Part shown: positions 53,701 to 63,571 of the stretch, piece after piece
Layout: each line of letters begins with the position of its first letter
Numbering within the stretch: the stretch's first letter is position 1
Origin: Gammaproteobacteria bacterium
GTDB taxonomy: Bacteria; Pseudomonadota; Gammaproteobacteria; Ga0077536
Assembly: GCA_016209015.1 (NCBI GenBank)
Contig: JACQWY010000002.1
Location: 203,622 to 267,621, forward strand
DNA length: 64,000 nucleotides
Direction: 5' to 3'
Translations under genes and position numbers: made by a program
Notes under the pieces: model-generated
Database searches by the model: none
The model's input: only the letters and a program-made list of their open reading frames with translations
Told to the model about the DNA's origin: nothing

Positions 53701-55431
53701 ATGAGCCAGAAGCTGCGCGGCGCCGAGATTTTCGTGCGTGCGTTGATCGACGAAGGCGTGGAGTTCGTGTTCGGTTATCCGGGCGGCTCCGTGCTCCACA
53801 TCTACGACGAGCTCTACAAACAAGATCGCCTGAAGCACATTCTCGTCCGCCACGAGCAGGGTGCGACCCACGCCGCGGACGGTTATGCGCGCGCGACCGG
53901 CAAGCCGGGCGTCGTGCTCGTGACTTCGGGGCCGGGTGCCACGAACTGCGTGACCGGCATCGCGACGGCGTATCTCGATTCCATCCCGCTCGTCGTCTTC
54001 ACCGGACAGGTGCCGACGAGCCTCATCGGCAACGACGCGTTCCAGGAAGTCGACTGCATCGGCATCACGCGGCCCTGCGTGAAGCACAATTTCCTCGTCG
54101 AGCGCGTCGAAGACCTCGCGATCACGATCAAGAAGGCGTTCTTCGTCGCGGCGTCCGGCCGGCCGGGACCGGTCGTGGTCGACATCCCGAAGGACGTGAC
54201 CGCGAATTCCTGCGTCTACGACTATCCCGAGACGGTCGAGATGCGCTCCTACAAGCCGACGAGCAAGGGTCATCCCGGGCAGATCAAGAAAGCGGCGAGC
54301 ATGCTCATGGCCGCGCAGCGCCCGATGATCTACACCGGCGGCGGCGTCGTTCTCGACAACGCGGCGGCCGAGCTCACCCGCTTCACGCGCCAGCTCGGCT
54401 ATCCGATCACGAACACGCTGATGGGCCTCGGCGCCTATCCGGCGACCGATCCGCAGTTCGTCGGCATGCTCGGCATGCACGGCACCTACGAAGCGAACAT
54501 GGCCATGCACCACTGCGACGTGCTGGTCGCGATCGGTGCGCGCTTCGACGACCGGGTGACCGGCGATCTCGCGAAGTTCTGTCCCGAAGCGAAGATCATC
54601 CATATCGACATCGACCCCGCGTCGATTTCGAAGAACGTGCGCGTGGATCTGCCGATCGTCGGCAGCGTGAGCAACGTGCTCGCCGAGCTCTCGCGTCACA
54701 TCGACGCGGAGGACTTCAAGCCCGTCGACCGCGCGAGCGATCCCTGGTGGCAGCAGATCCGCGAGTGGCAGAAGCTCGATTGCCTGCACTACGACCGCGC
54801 CTCGAAGCTCATCAAGCCGCAGTTCGTGGTCGAGACGCTGTACAAGGTGACGAACGGCGACGCCTACATCACCTCCGACGTCGGTCAGCACCAGATGTGG
54901 GCCGCGCAGTTCTACAAGTTCGACAAGCCGCGCCGTTGGATCAACTCCGGCGGTCTCGGCACGATGGGCTTCGGTCTGCCGTCGGCGATGGGCGTCCAGC
55001 TCGCGTATCCGGAGTCGCCCGTCGCCTGCATCACGGGCGAGGCGAGCTTCGTGATGTGCATGCAGGAGCTCTCGACCTGCCGGCAGTATTCGCTGCCGAT
55101 CAAAGTGGTCTGCCTGAACAATCGCTACATGGGCATGGTCCGGCAGTGGCAGGAGTTCTTCTACGATCGCCGCTACTCGCATTCCTACATGGACGCGCTG
55201 CCGGATTTCGTGAAGCTCGCGGAGGCCTTCGGCCATGTCGGCTACCGCATCGAGTATCCGGGCGACGTGGAAGGCGCGCTGCGCGAAGCTTTCGCCGCGA
55301 AGGACCGCCTCGTGTTCCTCGATTTCATCACGGACCAGACGGAGAACGTCTATCCGATGATCGCGGCCGGCAAGGGCCAGCACGAGATGCACCTCGCGCC
55401 GTCCTCGACCTCGGACCGGGAGCTCGCCTGA
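53701..55431 (+). CDS. ilvI: Acetolactate synthase, large (catalytic) subunit
   Basis: A 576-residue ThDP/FAD enzyme making acetolactate or acetohydroxybutyrate for valine, leucine and isoleucine. The catalytic glutamate is in VRHEQGATHAADGYAR; the FAD-binding middle domain spans about 190-340. The ThDP/Mg motif reads GEASF...LNN near 442-470, with Glu and Ala where GDG is usual. GGAAGG precedes the ATG. The small subunit starts one base after its stop. Confidence 0.96.
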   Translation: MSQKLRGAEIFVRALIDEGVEFVFGYPGGSVLHIYDELYKQDRLKHILVRHEQGATHAADGYARATGKPGVVLVTSGPGATNCVTGIATAYLDSIPLVVFTGQVPTSLIGNDAFQEVDCIGITRPCVKHNFLVERVEDLAITIKKAFFVAASGRPGPVVVDIPKDVTANSCVYDYPETVEMRSYKPTSKGHPGQIKKAASMLMAAQRPMIYTGGGVVLDNAAAELTRFTRQLGYPITNTLMGLGAYPATDPQFVGMLGMHGTYEANMAMHHCDVLVAIGARFDDRVTGDLAKFCPEAKIIHIDIDPASISKNVRVDLPIVGSVSNVLAELSRHIDAEDFKPVDRASDPWWQQIREWQKLDCLHYDRASKLIKPQFVVETLYKVTNGDAYITSDVGQHQMWAAQFYKFDKPRRWINSGGLGTMGFGLPSAMGVQLAYPESPVACITGEASFVMCMQELSTCRQYSLPIKVVCLNNRYMGMVRQWQEFFYDRRYSHSYMDALPDFVKLAEAFGHVGYRIEYPGDVEGALREAFAAKDRLVFLDFITDQTENVYPMIAAGKGQHEMHLAPSSTSDRELA

Positions 55432-55432
55432 C

Positions 55433-55930
55433 ATGAAACGTCACACGATCTCCATCCTGATGGAAAACGCCGCCGGCGCGCTGTCGCGCGTCGCGGGCCT
55501 GTTCTCGGCGCGCGCCTACAACATCGAGTCCCTGTCGGTCGCGCCGACCGAGGATCCGACGGTCTCGCGCCTGACGCTCGTCACGCGCGGTTCGCCGGAG
55601 ATCATCGAGCAGATCACGAAGCAGCTCAACAAGCTCGTCGACGTGATCCGGCTCATCGATCTCAACGAGGGCAGCCACATCGAACGCGAGCTGCTCATGA
55701 TCAAACTGCGCGCCATCGGCGGCGAGCAGCGCGACGAGATGATGCGCCTCGTGCAGATCTTCGGCGGGCGCGTCGTCGACGTGACGGAATCGAGCTACAT
55801 CGTCGAGCTCGTCGGCGACAGCGAGAAGCTCGACGCTTTCATCGAGGCGGTGAGCCCGAAGCGCATCCTCGAAGTGGTGCGCTCGGGCGTCCTCGGCATC
55901 CTGCGCGGCACGAAAGCGCTGCGCGCTTGA
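55433..55930 (+). CDS. ilvH: Acetolactate synthase, small (regulatory) subunit
   Basis: A 165-residue ACT-domain protein that activates the large subunit and confers valine feedback. The ACT domain (residues 4-75: ISILMENAAGALSRVAGLFS, YNIESLSVAPTED) is followed by the second ALS_ss_C domain with MRLVQIFGGRVVDVT. Tight spacing to ilvI supports equal expression. Confidence 0.96.
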   Translation: MKRHTISILMENAAGALSRVAGLFSARAYNIESLSVAPTEDPTVSRLTLVTRGSPEIIEQITKQLNKLVDVIRLIDLNEGSHIERELLMIKLRAIGGEQRDEMMRLVQIFGGRVVDVTESSYIVELVGDSEKLDAFIEAVSPKRILEVVRSGVLGILRGTKALRA

Positions 55931-55943
55931 GCCGACACCGTAA

Positions 55944-56996
<1,053 letters not shown>

Positions 56997-57010
56997 GGCA
57001 AGCCCGTCAG

Positions 57011-57116
57011 CCGGCGGCCGTCACGGCGGCCGCCGGACAATGGGCTCGGGTTCGATTGGCCGTCCGGGCAGCCGCAAGATGGCTGAGCCGTGCGGGGCCG
57101 AGTGAACCTGAGCCCA
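57011..57116. repeat. Two stem-loops between ilvC and pssA
   Basis: CCGGCGGCCG pairs with CGGCCGCCGG across a six-base loop (57011-57036). Directly after, TGGGCTCGGGTTC (57041) pairs with GAACCTGAGCCCA (ending 57116) with one mismatch, closing a 50-base interior. No T run follows the first, so processing or partial termination between the two genes is possible. Confidence 0.6.
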
Positions 57117-57248
57117 TGCTCCCGAAGACACGACCGATACGCCTCCTGCGGCGGCCTCCTGTGAGCGCTTCGGCCGGCGTCTCCTCGCTCCCGGCCCGCG
57201 ACTTGCGCTAGAGTAGTCGTCAATACCCTTCCAGCGCGGGTGACCGCC

Positions 57249-58070
57249 ATGTCCGATCCGAATCCCGACAATCTCCACGTCCTGCCGCCCCGCGACGAAC
57301 GCTCGCTGCGTCGGCGCGGCATCTACCTGCTGCCGAACCTGTTCACGACGAGCGCGCTGTTCGCGGGCTTCTATGCGATCGTGGCGAGCATCAACGGCCG
57401 CTTCGAGCCGGCCGCGGTGGCCGTCTTCGTCGCGATGGTGCTCGACGGCATGGACGGGCGCATCGCGCGCCTGACGAACACCCAGAGCGATTTCGGCAAG
57501 GAGTACGACAGCCTCGCCGACATGGTGTCCTTCGGCGTCGCGCCGGCGATCGTCGCTTATGAATGGGTGTTCTACGAGATCGGCAAGATCGGCTGGCTCG
57601 CCGCGTTCATCTACGTCTCGGCGGCGGCGCTCCGCCTCGCGCGTTTCAACGCCCAGGCCGCGACGACGGACAAGAAGTACTTCAAGGGCCTGCCGAGCCC
57701 GGCGTCGGCGGCGGTGGTCGCGGGCTTCATCTGGTTCTGCGCGAGCTACGAGCTGCGCAACCACGCGCTGATCGTCGCGCTCACGGTGCTCATCACGGTG
57801 GCCTGCGCGCTCCTCATGGTCAGCAACATCCGCTATTACAGCTTCAAGGATCTCGATTTTCACGGCCGTGTGCCGTTCCTGGCGATCTTCGCGGTCGTCA
57901 TCGCCTTCGGCCTCATCTCCCTGCATCCCGAGGCGATGCTGTTCACGACCTTCCTCTGCTATGCGAGCTCGGGGCCGCTGTTGACCCTCTATCAGTTGCG
58001 GCGCCATGCCGGTCGCCGCATGAACGCCGAGGCGAACAAGGACGGCGGTAACCACAAAGGCGCCGCCTGA
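57249..58070 (+). CDS. pssA: CDP-diacylglycerol-serine O-phosphatidyltransferase
   Basis: A 273-residue inner-membrane enzyme that makes phosphatidylserine, precursor of phosphatidylethanolamine. The CDP-alcohol phosphotransferase motif is complete (DGMDGRIAR, then GKEYDSLAD) near residues 70-95, and about six to eight membrane helices follow. The position ilvC-pssA-leuA occurs in several proteobacteria. ATG 57249 is chosen; an in-frame GTG lies 9 bases upstream. Confidence 0.94.
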   Translation: MSDPNPDNLHVLPPRDERSLRRRGIYLLPNLFTTSALFAGFYAIVASINGRFEPAAVAVFVAMVLDGMDGRIARLTNTQSDFGKEYDSLADMVSFGVAPAIVAYEWVFYEIGKIGWLAAFIYVSAAALRLARFNAQAATTDKKYFKGLPSPASAAVVAGFIWFCASYELRNHALIVALTVLITVACALLMVSNIRYYSFKDLDFHGRVPFLAIFAVVIAFGLISLHPEAMLFTTFLCYASSGPLLTLYQLRRHAGRRMNAEANKDGGNHKGAA

Positions 58071-58095
58071 GCGGGAAAACCCCGGCTTTTTTCCG

Positions 58096-58124
58096 TTGCC
58101 CGCTCCGGGGCGAGCCGGTATAGT
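58096..58124 (+). promoter_or_regulatory. Sigma-70-type promoter upstream of the leuA leader
   Basis: TTGCCC (58096-58101) and TATAGT (58119-58124) are separated by exactly 17 bases. Transcription would start near 58131, just ahead of the leader ORF and about 220 bp before leuA. Confidence 0.65.
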
Positions 58125-58147
58125 GCCGCCCCACAGGCATAGCATCC

Positions 58148-58252
58148 ATGACGCATTCACTTCACACAGCCGTCGATTTCCGCGCCGCTCCCGGTGCGAA
58201 CGGCTACGCCTGCCTCCCGCTGCTGCTCGCCGGTGCGCTGCTGCCCGTGTAG
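58148..58252 (+). CDS. Putative leucine leader peptide of leuA
   Basis: A 34-codon ORF between the promoter and leuA. It has seven leucines, five of them near its end in PLLLAGALLPV, read from CTG/CTC codons. Starvation for leucine would stall ribosomes there, as in known leu attenuators. The ribosome binding site is weak. It is shorter than any annotated gene and could be chance, but promoter, peptide, hairpin and target gene are in the expected order. Confidence 0.55.
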   Translation: MTHSLHTAVDFRAAPGANGYACLPLLLAGALLPV

Positions 58253-58270
58253 GGCAGACTACGCACACCT
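58235..58270 (+). terminator. Candidate attenuator hairpin at the end of the leader peptide
   Basis: CTGCCC (58241-58246) and GGGCAG (58252-58257) form a stem around the leader stop codon, extendable by GCG/CGC, and CACACCTTTTAAATTT follows. The stem overlaps the Leu codons, so ribosome position would decide its formation. The T run is short and 11 bases away, which keeps confidence low. Confidence 0.4.
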
Positions 58271-58348
58271 TTTAAATTTCATTACTCTACCCGAATCGAC
58301 GCTAGCGGCTGGCGGCAGCATTGATCCGTGCCGGCCCGGAGAACTTCC

Positions 58349-59893
58349 ATGACTGACCGTTTGATCATATTCGACACGACCATGCGCGACGGCGAGCAGA
58401 GCCCGGGCGCATCCATGACGAAGGCCGAGAAGATCCGCATCGCGAAAGCGCTCGAGCGGCTCAAGGTCGACGTCATCGAGGCCGGCTTCCCGATCGCGAG
58501 TCCCGGCGACTTCGAAGCGGTGCAGGCCGTCGCCCGCACCATCAAGGACTGCACCGTGTGCGGGCTCTCGCGCACCGGCGACGCCGACATCGATCGCGCC
58601 TACGAGGCCTTGAAGGATGCGCCGTCCTACCGCATCCACACCTTCATCGCGACCTCGCCCATCCACATGGTGAACAAGCTCAAGATGGCGCCGGACGAAG
58701 TGCTCGAGGCCGCGATCCGGGCCGTGAAGCGGGCGCGGAACTACACGAACGACGTCGAGTTCTCGTGCGAGGATTCGAGCCGCTCGGAGTTCGAGTTCCT
58801 CGCCAAGGTCGTGGAAGCCGTCATCGCCGCCGGCGCGACGACGATCAACCTCCCGGACACCGTCGGCTACGCAGTGCCCGAGCAGTACGGCGCGTTCATC
58901 CGCCGCCTCCGCGAGACGGTGCCGAACAGCGACAAGGCCGTCTTCTCCGTGCACTGCCACAACGACCTCGGGCTCGCGGTCGGCAACTCGCTCGCCGCCG
59001 TCATGAACGGCGCGCGCCAGGTCGAGTGCACGATCAACGGGCTCGGCGAGCGTGCCGGCAACGCCTCGCTCGAGGAGCTCGTCATGGCGGTGCGTACGCG
59101 CAAGGACTACTTCCCCTGCGAGACGCGCATCGAGACGACGGAAATCATGAACTGCTCGCGTCTCGTCTCGACGATCACCGGCTTCCCGGTGCAGCCGAAC
59201 AAGGCGATCGTCGGCGCGAACGCCTTCGCCCACGAGTCGGGCATCCACCAGGACGGCGTTCTGAAGCACCGTGAGACCTACGAGATCATGCGCGCGCAGG
59301 ACGTCGGCTGGAATTCGAACCGCATCGTGCTCGGCAAGCTCTCGGGCCGCAATGCGCTCCGCACGCGCCTGAAGGAGCTCGGCATCGAGTTCGCGCAGGA
59401 AGCGGACTTCATCGACACCTTCAAGCGCTTCAAGGATCTCGCGGACCGCAAGACCGAGATCTACGACGAGGATTTGCAGGCGCTCGTCTCCGACACCGAG
59501 ATCTCGGCCGCGAACGAGCGCGTCCAGCTCGTCGCGATGCGCGTGGCGAGCGAGACCGGCAAGACGCCGCAGGCCGAGCTCACGCTCGCGATCGACGGCG
59601 TCGAGCACCGCACGGCGTCCGAGGGCGACGGTCCCGTCGACGCGGCCTATCGCGCGGTCGAGGCGCTGATGAAGAGCGGGGTCAGGCTCCAGCTCTACTC
59701 GGTGAACGCGATCACGACCGGCACGGATTCGCAGGGCGAAGTGACCGTGCGTCTCGAGCGCGCCGGGCGGATCGTGAACGGCCAGGGCGCGGATACGGAC
59801 ATCATCGTCGCTTCCGTGAAGGCCTATCTGAACGCCTTGAACAAGGTGCTCTACCCGACGCCTCGCGAGCATCCGCAGACCGGGCAGGTGTGA
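58349..59893 (+). CDS. leuA: 2-isopropylmalate synthase
   Basis: A 514-residue enzyme committing 2-ketoisovalerate to leucine. [16 protein letters not shown] at the N-terminus, metal-binding [13 protein letters not shown] and [15 protein letters not shown] are present, and [15 protein letters not shown] marks the end of the barrel. The C-terminal LeuA dimer domain (about 390-510) is the leucine feedback region. CGGAGAA precedes ATG 58349. The next gene follows 7 bp later. Confidence 0.96.
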   Translation: MTDRLIIFDTTMRDGEQSPGASMTKAEKIRIAKALERLKVDVIEAGFPIASPGDFEAVQAVARTIKDCTVCGLSRTGDADIDRAYEALKDAPSYRIHTFIATSPIHMVNKLKMAPDEVLEAAIRAVKRARNYTNDVEFSCEDSSRSEFEFLAKVVEAVIAAGATTINLPDTVGYAVPEQYGAFIRRLRETVPNSDKAVFSVHCHNDLGLAVGNSLAAVMNGARQVECTINGLGERAGNASLEELVMAVRTRKDYFPCETRIETTEIMNCSRLVSTITGFPVQPNKAIVGANAFAHESGIHQDGVLKHRETYEIMRAQDVGWNSNRIVLGKLSGRNALRTRLKELGIEFAQEADFIDTFKRFKDLADRKTEIYDEDLQALVSDTEISAANERVQLVAMRVASETGKTPQAELTLAIDGVEHRTASEGDGPVDAAYRAVEALMKSGVRLQLYSVNAITTGTDSQGEVTVRLERAGRIVNGQGADTDIIVASVKAYLNALNKVLYPTPREHPQTGQV

Positions 59894-59900
59894 GCCGCCC

Positions 59901-60629
59901 GTGAGCGTCTTGGAAGGGGAGCGCCGCCGCCAGTATCTCGAGGCCCTCGGCGTCGAGGTCTGGGTGCGGCGCGACCTGCCGGAGCCGCAGGCCGTGCCGC
60001 CGCTCGCAGCCGTGCCGGTGGTCGGGCCCCAGGTCGCGATGCCGCCCGTGCCGCGTCCGGCGCCGCGTCCGGAAGCCTGGGATGCGCTCGCCGCCGAGGT
60101 CGCGGCCTGCGAGCGTTGCCCGCTGCACGAAGGCCGGCTCAACACCGTGTTCGGCGTCGGCAATCGCGAAGCCGACTGGCTCGTCATCGGTGAGGCGCCC
60201 GGCGCCGAAGAGGACAAGCGCGGCGAACCGTTCGTCGGGCGCGCCGGTCAGTTGCTGAACTCGATGCTCGGGGCGCTCGGCCTCAAGCGCGAGACCGTCT
60301 ACATCGCTAACATCCTCAAATGCCGGCCGCCGGGCAATCGTGATCCGCGGCCGGAGGAGGTCGTGGCATGTTCTTCGTATCTCGCGCGGCAGATCGAGCT
60401 CATCGGGCCGAAAATCGTGCTCGCGGTCGGACGCATCGCGGCCCAGAACCTGCTCGAGGTGACGACGCCGATCGGCAAGCTGCGCGGTCAGGTGCACACG
60501 CTCGGCCCGCAGCGCATTCCGCTCGTCGTGACGTATCACCCCGCTTATCTGCTGCGTACGCCGTCCGAGAAGCGCAAGGCCTGGCAGGACCTGCTGTTGG
60601 CGCGGCGCGTGCTGGAGGGTAGGTCGTGA
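59901..60629 (+). CDS. Uracil-DNA glycosylase, family 4 type (iron-sulfur)
   Basis: A 242-residue repair enzyme that removes uracil from DNA. Iron-sulfur Cys are in [11 protein letters not shown] and later [10 protein letters not shown] and [22 protein letters not shown] is motif 1 and [11 protein letters not shown] the motif 2 histidine region. The N-terminal 70 residues, rich in Pro, are typical of the gammaproteobacterial form. It starts at GTG 59901, 7 bp after leuA, and its stop overlaps the rimI start (GTGA). Confidence 0.92.
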   Translation: MSVLEGERRRQYLEALGVEVWVRRDLPEPQAVPPLAAVPVVGPQVAMPPVPRPAPRPEAWDALAAEVAACERCPLHEGRLNTVFGVGNREADWLVIGEAPGAEEDKRGEPFVGRAGQLLNSMLGALGLKRETVYIANILKCRPPGNRDPRPEEVVACSSYLARQIELIGPKIVLAVGRIAAQNLLEVTTPIGKLRGQVHTLGPQRIPLVVTYHPAYLLRTPSEKRKAWQDLLLARRVLEGRS

Positions 60630-61114
60630 GCGCGATCCTGAAGGACACCGAGCCGCAGCTCCGCCCGATGCGCGACCACGATCTGCCGCGCGTCGTCGCG
60701 GTCGAGCAGCGCTCCTACGAATTCCCCTGGTCCGTCGGCATCTTCGCGGACTGTCTGCGCGTCGGGTACTGCTGCTGGGTGCTCGCCGACGGCGAGCGCC
60801 TGTGCGGCCACGGCGTCATGGCCGTCGCCGCCGACGAGGCGCACGTGTTGAACGTCTGCATCGATCCCGACTACCGCCGTCGCGGCCTCGCCCGCGAGCT
60901 TCTCCACCATCTGCTCGGGGTCGCGGGCGAGCATCAGGCGCAGATCGTCTTCCTCGAGGTCCGGCCCTCGAATGCCGGCGCGCTCGAGCTCTATCGCCAG
61001 ACCGGCTTCACGCAGATCGCCGTGCGGCGGGGCTACTACCCGGCCGCGGTGGGGCGCGAGGACGCGCTCGTGCTCGGCAAGACGCTGCGCCATGCCGAGC
61101 CGGGCAAGCGTTGA
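60626..61114 (+). CDS. rimI: Ribosomal protein S18-alanine N-acetyltransferase
   Basis: A 162-residue GNAT acetyltransferase. The acetyl-CoA pyrophosphate loop is DYRRRGLARELL and the family signature RPSNAGALELYRQTGF follows, ending in RRGYYPA. E. coli RimI acetylates S18. GTG 60626 overlaps the glycosylase stop. Confidence 0.92.
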   Translation: MSAILKDTEPQLRPMRDHDLPRVVAVEQRSYEFPWSVGIFADCLRVGYCCWVLADGERLCGHGVMAVAADEAHVLNVCIDPDYRRRGLARELLHHLLGVAGEHQAQIVFLEVRPSNAGALELYRQTGFTQIAVRRGYYPAAVGREDALVLGKTLRHAEPGKR

Positions 61115-61216
61115 ATCAAGCGCGCTAACACGCTAAATTCTGGCCCGACAGGGCCGGCCCATGCCATGTCGAATCAGGCCTCGGCCGCGTCCACGCAAGA
61201 ACAACTGGAACCGCAC

Positions 61217-61777
61217 ATGAAGAAACTCCCGATCCGCACCCTGGCGCCGCTCGCGCTCGGACTGTGCCTGGGTGCCGCGAGCCTGCCGGCCGCCGCGCTC
61301 GATGCCATCGCCGTCGAAGGCGGCAAGAACGACCAGGAAGGCTCCGTCGATCGCTTCGGCATCGCGCTGAAGTGGGACTGGGGCATGAAGTGGTGGCAGA
61401 TCGGCGACTGGGCGTTCGGCGGCTACTGGGAAGTCGGCGCGAACTACTGGAACGGCGACAAGGGCCGCTACGGCAACGATTCGCTCGGCGATTTCTACGT
61501 CATGCCGGTGTTCCGCTACAGCTATACGGGCAAGTCCTTCGTGGCGCCCTTCGTCGAAGCCGGCGTCGGCGCGAACTTCTACACCGACCACACGATCGGC
61601 AATCGCCAGCTCGATCTCGAATTCGCGTTCGGCAGCCACGTCGGCACCGGCATCCGCTTCGGCGAGAAGCAGGAATACGAGCTGTTGTATCGTTACCAGC
61701 ACCAGTCCAACGCCGGCATCGGCAAGGACAATCCGGGCATCAACTTCCACCTCGTCCAGCTCGGCTATCACTTCTGA
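61217..61777 (+). CDS. Outer-membrane acyloxyacyl hydrolase, PagL family
   Basis: A 186-residue protein with a signal peptide (cleavage near AALDA, about residue 28) and an eight-strand beta-barrel pattern rich in aromatic residues, ending in F. PagL removes the 3-O-acyl chain of lipid A. The catalytic His and Ser are kept in QHQSNAG; the residue 12 after Ser, Glu in PagL, is Asn here. ATG 61217 starts a proper signal peptide; an ATG 17 codons upstream does not. Confidence 0.83.
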   Translation: MKKLPIRTLAPLALGLCLGAASLPAAALDAIAVEGGKNDQEGSVDRFGIALKWDWGMKWWQIGDWAFGGYWEVGANYWNGDKGRYGNDSLGDFYVMPVFRYSYTGKSFVAPFVEAGVGANFYTDHTIGNRQLDLEFAFGSHVGTGIRFGEKQEYELLYRYQHQSNAGIGKDNPGINFHLVQLGYHF

Positions 61778-61848
61778 TCCCGCGCGGCGCGGGTTCCGCC
61801 CGCGCCGCTTCCGTTCCAGCGCCCGCCGCCTCCGGCTAGAATCGGCCG

Positions 61849-62739
61849 ATGGATTTCCGCACGCTCGACACCACCATCGGCAGCACGCCGCTCGTGCGTC
61901 TGAACCGCCTCGCGGCCGGCGCGAAGAGCGTCGTGCTCGCGAAGCTCGAGAGCCAGAACCCCGGCGGCTCGGTGAAGGATCGCGCGGCGCTCGGCATGAT
62001 CCGCGGCGCCGAGGCGCGCGGCGAGATCGAGCCCGGCGACGTGCTCATCGAGCCCACGAGCGGCAACACCGGCATCGCGCTCGCGATGGTCGCGGCGATG
62101 CGCGGCTATCGCATGCTGCTCATCATGCCGGACAACATGAGCCCCGAGCGGCGCGGTCTGATGAAGGCCTACGGCGCGGAGATCATCCTCACGCCGGGCG
62201 CGGGCGGCATGGAAGCGGCGATCGATCTCGCGCGCTGCATGGCAGCGGACGGCGAGGGCCGGGTGCTCGATCAATTCGCGAACGCCGACAATCCACGCGC
62301 CCACTACGAGCACACCGGGCCCGAGATCTGGCGCGACACGCGCGGCAAGCTCACGCACTTCGTGAGCGCGATGGGCACGACCGGCACGATCATGGGCTGC
62401 TCGCGGTATCTCAAGGAGCGCAACGCGAAAGTGCAGATCGTCGGCGTCCAGCCCGGCGACGGCGCGTCCATCCCGGGGATCCGGCGCTGGTGCGAGCCTT
62501 ATCTGCCGAAGTTCTACGAGCGTGAGCGCATCGACCGCATCCTCGACGTGACGCAGGAGGAGGCCGAGCAGACCGCGGTCGCGCTCGCCGCGGAAGAAGG
62601 CATCTTCGGCGGCATCTCGGCCGGCGGCGCGGTCGCCGCGGCCTTGAAGATCGCCCACGAGGTCGAGCGCGCGGTCATCGTCACCATCATCTGCGACAGC
62701 GGCTCGCGCTATCTGTCCTCGAAGGTCTTCCCGGCATGA
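61849..62739 (+). CDS. cysM: Cysteine synthase B
   Basis: A 296-residue PLP enzyme that makes cysteine from O-acetylserine and sulfide or thiosulfate. The PLP lysine is in NPGGSVKDRAA (near residue 43), TSGNTGIALA binds the substrate carboxylate, and GTTGTIMG binds phosphate. ISAGGAVAAAL replaces the CysK-type ISSGA block, and the shorter length also favours CysM. Confidence 0.93.
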   Translation: MDFRTLDTTIGSTPLVRLNRLAAGAKSVVLAKLESQNPGGSVKDRAALGMIRGAEARGEIEPGDVLIEPTSGNTGIALAMVAAMRGYRMLLIMPDNMSPERRGLMKAYGAEIILTPGAGGMEAAIDLARCMAADGEGRVLDQFANADNPRAHYEHTGPEIWRDTRGKLTHFVSAMGTTGTIMGCSRYLKERNAKVQIVGVQPGDGASIPGIRRWCEPYLPKFYERERIDRILDVTQEEAEQTAVALAAEEGIFGGISAGGAVAAALKIAHEVERAVIVTIICDSGSRYLSSKVFPA

Positions 62740-62776
62740 GCGCGCCTCACCGCGCCGTCTGCTACCATCGCCCGCC

Positions 62777-63571
62777 ATGCTGAACGTCCTCGTCTTCGAC
62801 ATCGAAACCATCCCGGACGTCGCGGGTGCGCGGCGCTTGTGGGATCTCGACGGCCTCGACGACGAGGCCGTCGGCAAGGTCATGTTCGCGAAGCGCCAGC
62901 AGGAGACCGGCGGCACGAGCGATTTCCTGCGTCATCACCTGCATCGCGTGGTCGCGATCTCGGCCGTGCTGCGCGCGGACGACCGCCTGAAAGTCTGGTC
63001 GCTCGGCGACGAGCAGGCCGGCGAGGCGGAGCTCGTACGGCGCTTCTTCGAGGGCATCGAGCGCTATACGCCGATGCTCGTGTCGTGGAACGGCGGCGGC
63101 TTCGATCTGCCGGTGCTGCATTACCGCGCGCTCGTCAACGGCGTGACGGCGCCGCGCTACTGGGAGACCGGCGGCGACGATCCCTCGTTCCGCTACAACA
63201 ACTATCTCAGCCGTTATCACTGGCGGCATCTCGATCTGATGGACGTCCTGTCCGGCTACCAGCCGCGCGCCGTCGCCTCGCTCGATCAGATGGCGACGCT
63301 GATGGGCTTCCCCGGCAAGCTCGGCATGTCCGGCAAGGACGTCTGGGACCGTTTTCGTGCGGGTGATATCGCGGCGATCCGGAACTACTGCGAGACGGAC
63401 GTGCTCAATACCTATCTCGTCTATCTCGGATTCGAACGCATGCGCGGACATCTGCTGGGGAATCAGCATGCGGCGGAAACGGCGCGCTTGCGCGGCTACC
63501 TCGCCGAGTCCGGCAAGCCGCATCTGTTCGAGTTTCTCGCGGCCTGGCCCGAGACGTCCGGGGCCGCGTGA
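62777..63571 (+). CDS. DEDD-type 3'-5' exonuclease, PolB-like
   Basis: A 264-residue ribonuclease-H-fold exonuclease of the PF10108 type. Exo I is VFDIETIPD (residues 6-14), Exo II SWNGGGFDLPVL, and Exo III YCETDVLNTYLVY. No polymerase domain is attached. A role in DNA or RNA processing is expected but not defined. Its stop overlaps the GTG start of rlmD. Confidence 0.9.
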   Translation: MLNVLVFDIETIPDVAGARRLWDLDGLDDEAVGKVMFAKRQQETGGTSDFLRHHLHRVVAISAVLRADDRLKVWSLGDEQAGEAELVRRFFEGIERYTPMLVSWNGGGFDLPVLHYRALVNGVTAPRYWETGGDDPSFRYNNYLSRYHWRHLDLMDVLSGYQPRAVASLDQMATLMGFPGKLGMSGKDVWDRFRAGDIAAIRNYCETDVLNTYLVYLGFERMRGHLLGNQHAAETARLRGYLAESGKPHLFEFLAAWPETSGAA

